Of a stretch of DNA of 64,000 bases, positions 26,279 to 35,707 are shown piece by piece. The DNA is from an uncultured Clostridia bacterium. Its GTDB lineage: Bacteria > Bacillota > Clostridia > TANB77 > CAG-508. The notes beneath the pieces are model-generated. The model saw only the letters and a list, made by a program, of their open reading frames with translations. It made no database searches and was not told where the DNA came from. Position numbers and translations under genes: made by a program. Each line of letters opens with the position of its first letter. Within the stretch, counting starts at the first letter, position 1. The DNA lies in NCBI GenBank assembly GCA_944388045.1, contig CALXHG010000008.1:26432-90431 (forward strand), written 5' to 3'.

Positions 26279-28162
26279 TTAAACTTCCATAATAATTGGT
26301 ATAATCATAGGATTTCTTTTTGTTTTTATTGATAAATAATCTCTTAAATTATCTTTAACAGATGTTTTTATTGTTGACCAGTCTCTAATTCCTCTTTCTT
26401 CACACTTAGAAACCTCATGTTTTACAACTGTTTTTACTTCTTCCATTAAATTTTCTGATTCTCTTACATATACAAATCCTCTAGAAATTACATCTGGTCC
26501 AGCTACAACCTCCCCTGTTTGAGAATCCATTGTTAAAACAATAACTATTAATCCATCTTGGGCAAGATGTTGTCTGTCTCTTAGTACTATATTTCCTACA
26601 TCTCCAACACCTAATCCATCAACTAAAACTCTACCACTTGGAACTGTTCCTGTATATTTACATTCATCTTCATTCATTTCAAGAACTCGTCCATTAACTA
26701 ACATAAATATATTATCATCTTTTATTCCCATTAATTGTGCTGTTTCAGCATGTGCTCTTAATTGCCTATATTCACCATGAACAGGTATAAAGTATTTTGG
26801 TTTAGTTAAAGCTAATATTAGTTTTTGTTCCTCTTGGCATGCATGTCCTGAAACATGTACATTTGCAAGTGCACTATATACAACCTCTGCTCCTAATTGC
26901 ATTAAATCATCTATTACTTTTGATACATATTTTTCATTTCCTGGTATTGGTGTTGCAGAGATTATTATTAAATCATTTTGTGTAATAGTTATTTTTCTGT
27001 GGTCTCCAGCTGCCATTCTAGTTAGTGCTGACATTGGCTCTCCTTGACTTCCTGTTGTAATTATAACTAATTGTTCGTCTGTATATGTTCCCATCATGTC
27101 TATATCTATAAATAGGTTGTCAGGACATTTTATATATCCTAATTCCATTGAAGTATTTATAATATTTATCATACTTCTTCCACATACAGCTATTTTTCTT
27201 CCATATTTTACTGCAGAATTAACTATTTGTTGAATTCTGTGTACATTTGAGGCAAATGTTGCTACTACAATTCTTTTATGGCAATTTTGAAATACTGTAT
27301 CAAACATTTCTCCAACAGAACTTTCTGACATTGTAAAACCTTTTCTTTCTGAGTTTGTACTGTCTGACATTAATGCTAATATTCCTTGATTTCCTAATTC
27401 TGCAATCCTTCCAAAGTCCATTAATTGTCCATCTATTGGGGTATAATCAACTTTAAAGTCTCCTGTATGCAATATTGTTCCAATTGGTGTTGTTATTGCT
27501 AACATAACAGAATCTGGAATACTATGAGAACTACGTATAAATTCAATTTTAAAGTATTTTCCTAATTTAATTGTATCTCCTTGATTTACTATGTGCATTT
27601 CTGTACTTCTTAATAATTTATGTTCTTCTAGTTTGTTACTAATTAATCCAGCAGCTAATCTTGTAGCATATATTGGAGTATTTACTTGTTTTAAGAAATA
27701 TGGTATTCCTCCTATATGGTCTTCATGTCCATGTGTTATTACTAAACCTTTTAGTTTTTCTTTATTTTTTATTACATATGTTATATCTGGAATAACTAAA
27801 TCTATTCCTAACATATCATCTTCTGGAAATGAAAGTCCACAATCTACAACAATCATTTCGTCTTCATATTCAAAAACAGTTATGTTTTTTCCTATTTCAT
27901 GTAAACCACCTAATGGTATAATTTTTAAGTTTGATTTTTTGAAAATACTTTTCTTTTCTTCTAATCTTTTTTCTATATTTTCTATTTCTACCTCTTTTTC
28001 TTTAATTATTTTTGTTTTCCTTTTATTATAATTTCTTTTTGGCTTTATTGCCTCTTCATTTTTAAAATCATTATTTTTATGATAATTTCTCTTATTTTTT
28101 CTTATTTTTTCAACTAAATTATTTGTAGAATTATCTTCTACAATTTTATTTTCATTTGTCAT
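26279..28162 (-). CDS. rnj: Ribonuclease J
   Basis: This metallo-beta-lactamase/beta-CASP nuclease of 5'-3' exo- and endonuclease activity acts in mRNA decay and rRNA maturation. The zinc site HGHEDHIGG is at residues 144-152. Later motifs are LHTGDFKVD, MSDSTNSERKG, the beta-CASP HVSGHA and FIPVHGEYRQL. The C-terminal domain starts after about 530. The first 78 residues are an Asn/Lys/Glu-rich extension (NNLVEKIRKNKRNYHK) absent from B. subtilis RNase J1, probably disordered and RNA-binding. Total 627 aa against a usual 555. GAGAGGAG lies before the ATG. Confidence 0.95.
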   Translation of the reverse strand: MTNENKIVEDNSTNNLVEKIRKNKRNYHKNNDFKNEEAIKPKRNYNKRKTKIIKEKEVEIENIEKRLEEKKSIFKKSNLKIIPLGGLHEIGKNITVFEYEDEMIVVDCGLSFPEDDMLGIDLVIPDITYVIKNKEKLKGLVITHGHEDHIGGIPYFLKQVNTPIYATRLAAGLISNKLEEHKLLRSTEMHIVNQGDTIKLGKYFKIEFIRSSHSIPDSVMLAITTPIGTILHTGDFKVDYTPIDGQLMDFGRIAELGNQGILALMSDSTNSERKGFTMSESSVGEMFDTVFQNCHKRIVVATFASNVHRIQQIVNSAVKYGRKIAVCGRSMINIINTSMELGYIKCPDNLFIDIDMMGTYTDEQLVIITTGSQGEPMSALTRMAAGDHRKITITQNDLIIISATPIPGNEKYVSKVIDDLMQLGAEVVYSALANVHVSGHACQEEQKLILALTKPKYFIPVHGEYRQLRAHAETAQLMGIKDDNIFMLVNGRVLEMNEDECKYTGTVPSGRVLVDGLGVGDVGNIVLRDRQHLAQDGLIVIVLTMDSQTGEVVAGPDVISRGFVYVRESENLMEEVKTVVKHEVSKCEERGIRDWSTIKTSVKDNLRDYLSIKTKRNPMIIPIIMEV

Positions 28163-28674
28163 AATATATAATTCTCCTCTCTTTTTTATTTTTGTTGTAT
28201 CAAAATTAGAAAATATATTTTTATATTTAAAATTGTATTTTCACTTTGAGACTAAGTAACTTAAAGTTTAATATTGTTTCCTAAATGTATAAATAAATAT
28301 AGAAAAACTAAATTTGTTTATCTATATTTAATTCTCTTTATTTAATTATCTCTTCTAATTATTTACTATTTTTTTCTTTTAATACAATAATCCATAAATC
28401 TTTTATATTAATTTGTTTTATCTCTACATAATTAATTTTATTTTTAAAATTTTAAAAAATAGATAATTGTATTTTTATAATCTCTTTACAACACGTTTTA
28501 TATTATAACATATTTTTAAATCTCTGTCAAATGAATAATTTTCTAAATTTTGTAAATACTGTCTAAAAACATTGTAATTTTCTTAATTATAATTATTTTA
28601 TATAATTATTTTTATTAAGGTTATAGGCTATCCTTTTTTTAAAACCTAAATATTTCTATGTAAGGATATTTTAA
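28163..28674. other. Divergent AT-rich region between rnj and gerAB
   Basis: There is no gene in these 512 bases. They hold a diverged R2 repeat (about 28217-28277), presumably the two divergent promoters, and leader element copy E just before the germination gene. Long A/T runs make individual promoter boxes impossible to single out. Confidence 0.6.
28618..28653 (+). promoter_or_regulatory. Leader element L1, copy E (upstream of gerAB)
   Basis: AGGTTATAGG, 17 nt, CCTAAATAT. TAGG can pair with CCTA, while the inner stem is AAGG with CCTT rather than the GGTTT/AAACC seen in copies A and C. That change keeps pairing potential. AAGGA begins 13 nt after CCTA and the ATG is at 28675. Confidence 0.6.
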
Positions 28675-29772
28675 ATGGAAAACACAAAAATTGGTAATAA
28701 AGAAGCTATTGCTCTTTTAGTAACTATTACATTTAATCAATTAATTATAAATGGTTCGAAAGCAATATTAAATACTACATCTTCTGCATCTCTTTTAAAT
28801 ATACTTTTCATTAGTATTATTGTTATTCTATTTACTTGTGCTATTTGCTTTTTCTTAAATAAGTTTCCTGCTTTTGATTTAATAGATATTTCTAAATATT
28901 TAGGTGGAAATTTTTTAAAATGGATTATTGGATTATTATATATCACATATTTTATAATATTTTCAGGAAATTTATTATATTTATTTTCTACGTGTTTACA
29001 AATTATCTATTTTCCAGTAACATTATTATTTTTTATAAGACTTTTTTTTATAATTGCCGCTATTATTATTTGTCTATTTAAAAATAATGCAATATATAGA
29101 AGTACTTTTGTACTATTTCCTATTTTAGTTATTAGTACTTTATTTTTATTTATTTCTGATATTCAATTTTTTGATGTTGAAAATATTTATCCAATGTTTG
29201 GATATGGTATTTTTTCCACTTTTGTAAGTGGATTAAGTAATTTATTGATTTTTCAAACTTTAGCTTATATATTTTTTCTACCCCCAATAATGAAAAATCC
29301 TTCAGAAATAAAAAAAATAACAATTACATCAATTATAATATCTTCTTTATTTATTTTACTAACTATTTCAACTATATTATTTACTTTTAATGCTCTTGTA
29401 GAAATAGATGAATTACTTCCTTTATATTCTGCAGTTAGATATATTGATTATGGTTCATTTTTTCAAAAAATGAATTCGATATTTTTACTAATTTGGATTA
29501 TGAGTTTTGTAAGTTATTTGGGAATTACTTTAAAATTTTCTAGCAATATTTTAAAAAAATTATCTTTAATAAAAACTGATTCTATTTTTATTGTTATTTT
29601 AGGTATTCTACTGTTCTTTGCCTCTGGATGGCAAAAAACATATGCTTCTTCTATACTTTTTGCACAAGGCGTTTTAAAATGGTCATTTTTTATTCTTATA
29701 TTTGGAATTAGTTTTTTAATATTAATTTTTGCTTATTTAAAACTAAAATATTTCAAATCTAAGAATAAATAA
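28675..29772 (+). CDS. gerKB: Spore germination permease, GerAB/GerKB family
   Basis: This 365-aa polytopic protein of the APC superfamily is the B subunit of Ger-type nutrient germinant receptors in the spore inner membrane. About ten hydrophobic helices are visible. The family's opening NKEAIALLVTITFNQLI and the central SNLLIFQTLAYIFFLPPIM are present. It starts with ATG after AAGGA and leader element L1. The gene for the C subunit follows after 49 nt. No A subunit (GerAA-type) gene lies in the window, although receptors usually have A, B and C together. Confidence 0.85.
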   Translation: MENTKIGNKEAIALLVTITFNQLIINGSKAILNTTSSASLLNILFISIIVILFTCAICFFLNKFPAFDLIDISKYLGGNFLKWIIGLLYITYFIIFSGNLLYLFSTCLQIIYFPVTLLFFIRLFFIIAAIIICLFKNNAIYRSTFVLFPILVISTLFLFISDIQFFDVENIYPMFGYGIFSTFVSGLSNLLIFQTLAYIFFLPPIMKNPSEIKKITITSIIISSLFILLTISTILFTFNALVEIDELLPLYSAVRYIDYGSFFQKMNSIFLLIWIMSFVSYLGITLKFSSNILKKLSLIKTDSIFIVILGILLFFASGWQKTYASSILFAQGVLKWSFFILIFGISFLILIFAYLKLKYFKSKNK

Positions 29773-29821
29773 AACTACACTTATTAAAAAATTTAAATTA
29801 TTAGATGAAAGGATCTTTTAT

Positions 29822-31201
29822 ATGAATAAAACTACAATTTGGATTTTAATATTTTTTATCTTTCTATTCTTTTTTATATATGGCTTTTCTAATTCATATA
29901 TTTCCCATAATTTAAGTAATTTAGCATATGTTTTTTCTTTAGGAATAGACAAAGGAGAAAATGCCAATTTTAAAATTACTGCTCAATTTACAAAAAATTC
30001 TGCAATTTCCAAAGGAAATTCTTCTGATGATTCTTCTAATTTTGTTCTTACTTCTTGTGAGGCAGATTCTATTTTTAATGGAATTAATCTTATAAATAGT
30101 TATATTGGTAGAGAAGTTAATTTAGCACATTGTAGTGTTGTTGTTTTTTCAAAAGAAATTGCAGAACAAGGCATTTCTGAAGAAATCTATAGTTTAATTA
30201 ATAATGAAGAAATTAGACCAGATGCAAATCTCGTTGTTAGTAATTGTTCAGCTTATGATTATATTAATAATGTAAAACCTAATATAGAAACTTTGACTAG
30301 TCATTATTATGAAACATTCTCTATTACAAGTAAATTTACTGGTTATATTGCAGATATTACAATAGGTAATTTTTTTAATGATCTTTCTGGAAGAAGTGGT
30401 GATTCTACAGCAATATTAGGTGGTCTTAATTTAACTGCAAGAGAAAATGATTCTTCATCAGGAAATTCTTCTCAAAGTTCTGTAGAAGATGAAGAATCAT
30501 CAAAAAGCTCTTCAAACAGTTCAGAAAGTTCATCATCAGAAAGCTCTGAAAATAGTTCTTCAGAAAGTTCTTCTAACACTTCTAAAGTACAAAATTCAAC
30601 ATCATCAGATATTATAACTTCTTCAGAAAATTTAATTGCTGGAAATAGTTCTATATCAGGTGGGCGTGGTACAGAAAACTTAGGTCTTGCTGTTTTTAAA
30701 AATGATAAATATTGCGGAGAATTAACTGTTTCTGAAACAATTTCTCATTTACTTATTAATAATAAAATAAGTACTTGTGTTGTTTCTATTGATAACCCTT
30801 TAAAAGAAAATTCTAAAATCGAAATTCAAATTTCTCCTAAGAAAAAGTCTAAAATAACTACTAATATTGAAAATAATAATTTAAAAATTAATGTAAAATT
30901 GAATCTAGTTGCTGATATTATTTCTTTAGATAGAGAAACAGATTATGAAAATAATTTTATTTTAGAAAAAGTTTCTGAAGCTACTAGTTCTTATTTTAAA
31001 AATGAATTAAATAAATATTTTAATAAAGTCTCTAAAGAATATTCTGTTGATATTGATAAATTTTGCTTGTCAACTCTTAAATATTTTCCAACAGAAAAAG
31101 ATTTTTATAATTTTAATTGGGACGAAAAATATAAAAATGCAGAATTCTCTGCAGATGTAGATGTAAATGTTGTTTCAAGCCTTCTTGTAACACAAACATA
31201 A
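29822..31201 (+). CDS. gerKC: Spore germination protein, GerAC-like, no lipobox
   Basis: This 459-aa protein corresponds to the C subunit of Ger receptors. After an N-terminal helix (IWILIFFIFLFFFIYGF), the motif NLAYVFSLGIDKGE matches the family (usually DLAIVTGIGIDKG) and the C-terminal GerAC domain follows. In known GerC proteins a lipobox cysteine and WDRREI precede this. Here the region reads SNSYISHNLSN with no cysteine, so it is probably membrane-anchored by the helix rather than lipidated. Residues about 211-268 are an extremely Ser-rich linker between the two lobes, not typical of the family. GAAAGGA precedes the ATG. Confidence 0.82.
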   Translation: MNKTTIWILIFFIFLFFFIYGFSNSYISHNLSNLAYVFSLGIDKGENANFKITAQFTKNSAISKGNSSDDSSNFVLTSCEADSIFNGINLINSYIGREVNLAHCSVVVFSKEIAEQGISEEIYSLINNEEIRPDANLVVSNCSAYDYINNVKPNIETLTSHYYETFSITSKFTGYIADITIGNFFNDLSGRSGDSTAILGGLNLTARENDSSSGNSSQSSVEDEESSKSSSNSSESSSSESSENSSSESSSNTSKVQNSTSSDIITSSENLIAGNSSISGGRGTENLGLAVFKNDKYCGELTVSETISHLLINNKISTCVVSIDNPLKENSKIEIQISPKKKSKITTNIENNNLKINVKLNLVADIISLDRETDYENNFILEKVSEATSSYFKNELNKYFNKVSKEYSVDIDKFCLSTLKYFPTEKDFYNFNWDEKYKNAEFSADVDVNVVSSLLVTQT

Positions 31202-31417
31202 TATTAGTTGTATATATATCTTAAAAGACATATAATCATAGCAAAAATACTTTAATAGCCTATAAACTTCTTAAATGTTTATTGCTTTTTTATAAAAAAT
31301 AGTGTATATTAAATATCAATAGAAATAAAATAACAGTTTTATTTAGCTGTTAACTTCAATAATCGAACATGTAAAAAAAGCTTGTTATAACTAACTTAAA
31401 GAAAGGAATGAATTTTT

Positions 31418-31873
31418 GTGGAAACAATAACATTTACATCTCACAATGAATCTGAAACAAAAGATTTTGCAAAAAAACTTGCTAGCAAGTTAAATATAGG
31501 TGATATTATAGTCTTATCTGGAGAATTAGGTTCTGGCAAAACAAAATTTACAGAAGGTTTTTTAAGTTATTTTGGATTAGAAAATGAAATTTCTAGTCCA
31601 ACATTTACTATTGTAAATGAATATAAAAACAGTAAAGCAACTATTTTTCATTTTGATGTATACAGATTAGAAAATATAGATGAATTTTATGCAATTGGAG
31701 GAGAAGAATATTTTAATTCTGGAATATGTATTATTGAATGGGGAGAAATTATAAAAGATGCTCTTCCAAAAGAATATATAGAAATTACTTTAAAAAAAGA
31801 CTTATCTGATGAAAATATTAGACTTTTGAACATTAATTTAATTGGTGAAAAATATAAGAACTTTAAGTTTTAA
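31418..31873 (+). CDS. tsaE: tRNA threonylcarbamoyladenosine ATPase TsaE
   Basis: TsaE is the ATPase that resets the TsaBD complex in t6A37 tRNA modification. Walker A is LSGELGSGKTKFTEG (residues 34-48), followed by SPTFTIVNEY and HFDVYRLE. The catalytic EWGE motif with LP lies at about 108. The length of 151 aa is standard. The start is GTG with AAAGGA 10 nt upstream; a nearby ATG is out of frame. tsaB, tsaD and rimI, often adjacent, are not in this window. The 216-nt region upstream has no gene. Confidence 0.93.
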   Translation: METITFTSHNESETKDFAKKLASKLNIGDIIVLSGELGSGKTKFTEGFLSYFGLENEISSPTFTIVNEYKNSKATIFHFDVYRLENIDEFYAIGGEEYFNSGICIIEWGEIIKDALPKEYIEITLKKDLSDENIRLLNINLIGEKYKNFKF

Positions 31874-31888
31874 CCTAAAGTTCTTATA
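31853..31888. terminator. Bidirectional terminator between convergent genes
   Basis: A perfect 13-bp stem, TATAAGAACTTTA and its complement, has a 10-nt loop. It overlaps the 3' end of tsaE and serves both tsaE and the convergent 331-aa gene. Confidence 0.85.
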
Positions 31889-31890
31889 TT

Positions 31891-32886
31891 TTACTCTCCT
31901 CTACCTTCTGGCAAAGCATTTGGTAATTCAATTTTAATTCTAATTTTAAATATATATGAGAAAGCTCTTGCAATCTTTGTTTTCTTAAATTTTTGCCATA
32001 ATGATGGTTTTTTATCAAATAAAATAGCTTCTTTATATTCTTCTATTTCATTATCTTTTTGATATTCATCAACTAATTCTCCTAAATCTTGTTCTTTCTT
32101 TTCTTCTGTTTCTACTACTTGAGAAACTGGTTGTTTTGGTTGAGATTTATTTTCTGCTATTTCTTTTGTTTTTTCTTCAACAATAGGTTCTATTTTTATT
32201 TCATCAGCAACTTTTTCTTCTTTCTCAGCTTTAGAATCAACTTCCATTTCTATTGGTTTTGGTATTACTTTTAGGGCATCAGCAACTTCGATTCCAATAT
32301 AGCTTAAAGCTTTTGATCTATCTTCTATTCTTTCCATGTCAATTTCTATATGAAGATTTGTCTCTAAATTATTTACTCTAGCATTTAAAAGTTTTATTGC
32401 ATCTAGATAATTTTGGTTTGTCTTTGTTTTTGCTTTTCCAACTATTCTTAATGTTTCTATAACATCAGAAGCAAATTTTCCTTCTTCTTCTACTTTATCT
32501 ACTCTTTCTTTCCAATCTTCGTTTTTATTTTCTACAGCTTCAATTAAATCTTTAAGTTTTCCTGATAAAATAATATTTTCTTCCCTTTGTCTAATTAATT
32601 CTTCAACTTTTTTTGTATTTTCTTCAAATTGATTTGTTGCGAATTCTACTAATTCATAAGCAGTTTTATAAACACTTACTGGAAAATTCTTTTTCTTTGG
32701 ATATTCTATTAAATAAGCTTTTATAGATTCAATCAAGTCTTTAAAATAAGTATCATCTTCAAATTGAACTATTTGCTTCTTACTTTTTGGATTTATTAAT
32801 TTTTGTACTTTATCTATATTGGATAGTATTTTTTCCTCTGTAATTACCATTCGAACATTTACTATGCCAGATCTTCTTCTTGACAT
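31891..32886 (-). CDS. Coiled-coil protein of unknown function
   Basis: I do not recognise this 331-aa protein. Residues 1-200 are mostly charged alpha helix. They include EELIRQREENIILSGKLKDL (about 95-115) and ARVNNLETNLHIEIDMERIE (about 168-187), compatible with coiled coil. A Glu/Lys-rich linker runs from about 215 to 285. The C-terminus (LWQKFKKTKIARAFSYIFKIRIKIELP) is basic and amphipathic and could bind membrane. GAGGAGG lies upstream of the ATG. It stands alone between tsaE and an acyl-CoA synthetase gene. Confidence 0.75.
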   Translation of the reverse strand: MSRRRSGIVNVRMVITEEKILSNIDKVQKLINPKSKKQIVQFEDDTYFKDLIESIKAYLIEYPKKKNFPVSVYKTAYELVEFATNQFEENTKKVEELIRQREENIILSGKLKDLIEAVENKNEDWKERVDKVEEEGKFASDVIETLRIVGKAKTKTNQNYLDAIKLLNARVNNLETNLHIEIDMERIEDRSKALSYIGIEVADALKVIPKPIEMEVDSKAEKEEKVADEIKIEPIVEEKTKEIAENKSQPKQPVSQVVETEEKKEQDLGELVDEYQKDNEIEEYKEAILFDKKPSLWQKFKKTKIARAFSYIFKIRIKIELPNALPEGRGE

Positions 32887-33109
32887 TGCAAATACCTCCT
32901 CTTCATGTGTGGTATATAAATTATTATTCTTTTTTATTATATACTAGTTTCCGTAAAACTACAAGTATTTTTGAGATTTTTTGTGTTACTTTTTCATTAC
33001 AAAAATATTACAACTCGAAATATTGTTGTAATATTTTTGTAATTTTTTATTTTTTCTTATACTATCTTTTATGTCTTATTTTTCGTTTTTGCTTAAATAT
33101 TGCAATTAT

Positions 33110-34828
33110 TTATTTTGCTAGAACTTTTTTTAATTCTTCATGTCTTTTTATTTTTAATGTAGTTGTCTTTATTAAAGCTTCTTCTGTGATTACCATTTCT
33201 CTAACATATTTATATTTAGGCATTAATTTATTTACTTCTTTTACTTTTTCCCATAAAAATGTTTTAATATTTTCTTCTCCTTCTATATGATAAAGGTCTT
33301 TTATTAAATCTTTATCATATACAATTTCTGCACATACTTTAACATCTCCGTCATCTTCTTTTTTCTCATAAACAAAAGATTCTTTTATTCCTTCTACTTT
33401 ATTTAATAATGTTTCTATTTCCTCTGGAAATACATTTTTACCATTATTTAATACTATAACACTTTTCTTTCTTCCTAAAATAAATATAAATCCTTCTTCA
33501 TCTATTTTGGCTAAATCTCCTGTATGAAACCATCCATCAGGTTCTAATGCTTCTTTAGTTGCTTCTTCATTATTGTAATATCCAATCATTATAGATGGTC
33601 CTTTTGCCATTAATTCTCCTATGCCTTCGGAATCTGGATTATCTATTTTAACTTCTATACTAGGAAATTTTTTACCTATTGAACCTAATTTTCTACATTT
33701 TGGAGTTTCTGCTGCTATAACTGGTGATGTTTCTGTTAAACCATATCCTTGTTCAACATCAAAACCTAAATCATTAAATCCTTTTTCTGTTTCTGGGTCT
33801 AAAGCTGCTCCACCTGTTACTACTAATTTTAATTTAGGTCCTAAACTATCATGTACTTCTTTAAATAATTTTTTTCTTAAATCTATTTTTACTTTTAATA
33901 GTAAATTTGATATTTTCTTTCCTTTTTCTAATGTTGCTAATTTTCCTTTTTTCTCTATTTCTTTCATTACTTTTCTATATATAATATCAAAAACTGCTGG
34001 AACTGATATCATTGCTGTTATTCCATAATCTTTAATATTATTTGCCATGTGTTTTACGCCTTCACAAAAAACTATACATGAACCTATTGAAATTGGATAT
34101 AAAAATCCTACTGTACATTCAAACACATGATGTAATGGTAAAAATGATAGTAAAACATCTTCTTCATTTAAATCAAATCTTTGAGTAATATCCATTATAT
34201 TTGTAACTAAATTTTTATGTGATAACATTACTGCTTTAGACATTGCTGTTGTTCCTGATGTAAATAACATTATTCCCATTTCTTCTGGATTGATTTTTGC
34301 TTCTAAATAGCTATTATCTCCATTTTTAATTAATTTTTTTCCTTTTTCTACTAAAACTTTTTGTGAATATATTCCATTTGTATTTTCTTCTAAATCCATT
34401 GAAATAAAATATTTTAAATTTGTATTTTTCTTTTCTCTTAGTGTATTCATTATATTGTCATATTTTTTTGAATAAAATATTGCTTCTACTTGTGAACGAA
34501 GAACTAAATTTTCTAGTTCATTATCTGGTAAAGCTTTATCTAATGGTACAACTACTCCCACTCCAGCAACTACAGCTAAATAAGCAAGTTCCCATTCATA
34601 TCTATTTTCTGATATAACAGCAATTCTTTTATCTTTTAACCCCATTTGAATTAAAGCTGTTCCTAATGAATTTATTTCATCTCTGAATTCTTTATGTGTT
34701 ATTTTTTTTGTTTTTCCTGGTTCCTCTGTTTTGAACATATAAGCTGGTCTATCTCCATATGCTTCTCCTGTTTGTTTTAACATATCTTTTAAATCTGTAT
34801 ATTTAAATGATTTAGATTTTGATTCCAT
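33110..34828 (-). CDS. Long-chain acyl-CoA synthetase (AMP-binding family)
   Basis: The enzyme activates fatty acids to acyl-AMP and then acyl-CoA. The adenylate P-loop motif LFTSGTTAMSKAVMLSH lies near residue 195 and GYGLTETSP near 375. DGWFHTGDLAKIDEEGFIFILGRKK is at about 440-465, with NGKNVFPEEIE following. The C-terminal lysine is in TTTLKIKRHE. An ATG at 34864 is open in frame, but AAAGGA stands before the ATG at 34828 (572 aa), which is preferred. A TetR regulator gene lies just upstream in the same direction and may control it. Confidence 0.9.
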   Translation of the reverse strand: MESKSKSFKYTDLKDMLKQTGEAYGDRPAYMFKTEEPGKTKKITHKEFRDEINSLGTALIQMGLKDKRIAVISENRYEWELAYLAVVAGVGVVVPLDKALPDNELENLVLRSQVEAIFYSKKYDNIMNTLREKKNTNLKYFISMDLEENTNGIYSQKVLVEKGKKLIKNGDNSYLEAKINPEEMGIMLFTSGTTAMSKAVMLSHKNLVTNIMDITQRFDLNEEDVLLSFLPLHHVFECTVGFLYPISIGSCIVFCEGVKHMANNIKDYGITAMISVPAVFDIIYRKVMKEIEKKGKLATLEKGKKISNLLLKVKIDLRKKLFKEVHDSLGPKLKLVVTGGAALDPETEKGFNDLGFDVEQGYGLTETSPVIAAETPKCRKLGSIGKKFPSIEVKIDNPDSEGIGELMAKGPSIMIGYYNNEEATKEALEPDGWFHTGDLAKIDEEGFIFILGRKKSVIVLNNGKNVFPEEIETLLNKVEGIKESFVYEKKEDDGDVKVCAEIVYDKDLIKDLYHIEGEENIKTFLWEKVKEVNKLMPKYKYVREMVITEEALIKTTTLKIKRHEELKKVLAK

Positions 34829-34892
34829 TATTATTACATTCCTTTCTTTGATTAAATATTGCATAAATTTTTTAGGACATAATTTATTTCTT

Positions 34893-35489
34893 TTATAAAG
34901 CTTTATTTCTTAATCCATTTATAACTGTATTTTCATATTCATGATATAATTGCATTATATTCATATTTTGTCCTTCTCTTTTTTGGTAAACTAATGTAGA
35001 ACATATTAATCCATATATTTCTGAGGCTATTGCTCTTGTATCTCCTTTTTTTATTTCACCTTTCTCGATTCCTTCTTGAACTATTTTTTCAATTTTTCCA
35101 ATATATTGATAAATTAAATCTTGACACTTTTTGTTTCTTTCTTTAGTTCCCCAAAATTGACTTAATAATATTGTTATTATATTTTCATATTTTGCAACTA
35201 TTTTTATTTGTATTAATACTATTGCTTTAATTTTATCAATATAATTATTATGTTTTGCAGTTTTTATATCTACACTATTTTGCAATAATTTTATTCCTTC
35301 TTCAATTAAAAAATTGAATATTTCTTCTTTACTTGAAAAATGATAGTATAATGTTCCTTTTGCAACACCAACTGTTGCTGTTATTTCTTCTATGCTTGTT
35401 GCATCATACCCTTTTTCTGCAAATAGTTTCATTGATGTTTCAAATATTTTTCTTTTCGTTTTATTCAATTTTACATTCATTCCTTTCAT
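34893..35489 (-). CDS. TetR-family transcriptional regulator
   Basis: The N-terminal helix-turn-helix is typical: KRKIFETSMKLFAEKGYDATSIEEI, VGVAKGTLYYHFSSKEEIF. The C-terminal ligand domain is helical with no recognisable ligand. The ATG at 35489 has no ribosome binding site because AAAGGA overlaps codons 2-3. A TTG at 35468, 12 nt after it, would give MNKTKRKIF and matches the spacing used by neighbours, so the start is uncertain. It is upstream of the acyl-CoA synthetase gene, so fatty-acid metabolism control is plausible. Confidence 0.9.
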   Translation of the reverse strand: MKGMNVKLNKTKRKIFETSMKLFAEKGYDATSIEEITATVGVAKGTLYYHFSSKEEIFNFLIEEGIKLLQNSVDIKTAKHNNYIDKIKAIVLIQIKIVAKYENIITILLSQFWGTKERNKKCQDLIYQYIGKIEKIVQEGIEKGEIKKGDTRAIASEIYGLICSTLVYQKREGQNMNIMQLYHEYENTVINGLRNKAL

Positions 35490-35644
35490 TAGGCATAAAT
35501 TTGATTGAAATTTTCTCTATAAATAAAGCTCAAATATTTAAATAACAAATCTGAAATGCCCTATTTATATTATTCGTTCTTCAATTTTACATGTATATTA
35601 TATAACGTATTTGATTTTTGTGCAAGATTTTTTTATTGTTTGAC

Positions 35645-35673
35645 TTGTTTTTTTTAACATAATATTGTATAAT
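35645..35673 (+). promoter_or_regulatory. Promoter of asnS
   Basis: TTGTTT (35645-35650), 17 nt, TATAAT (35668-35673), about 35 nt before the asnS ATG. No T-box specifier or antiterminator sequence is visible in the leader. Confidence 0.6.
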
Positions 35674-35707
35674 TTTGCCATACTAACAGTAGAAAGAGGG
35701 AATTTTT

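Noticed and set aside
35490..35707. T-box leader upstream of asnS
   Set aside because: No antiterminator bulge sequence or terminator hairpin is found. The leader after the promoter is only about 30 nt.
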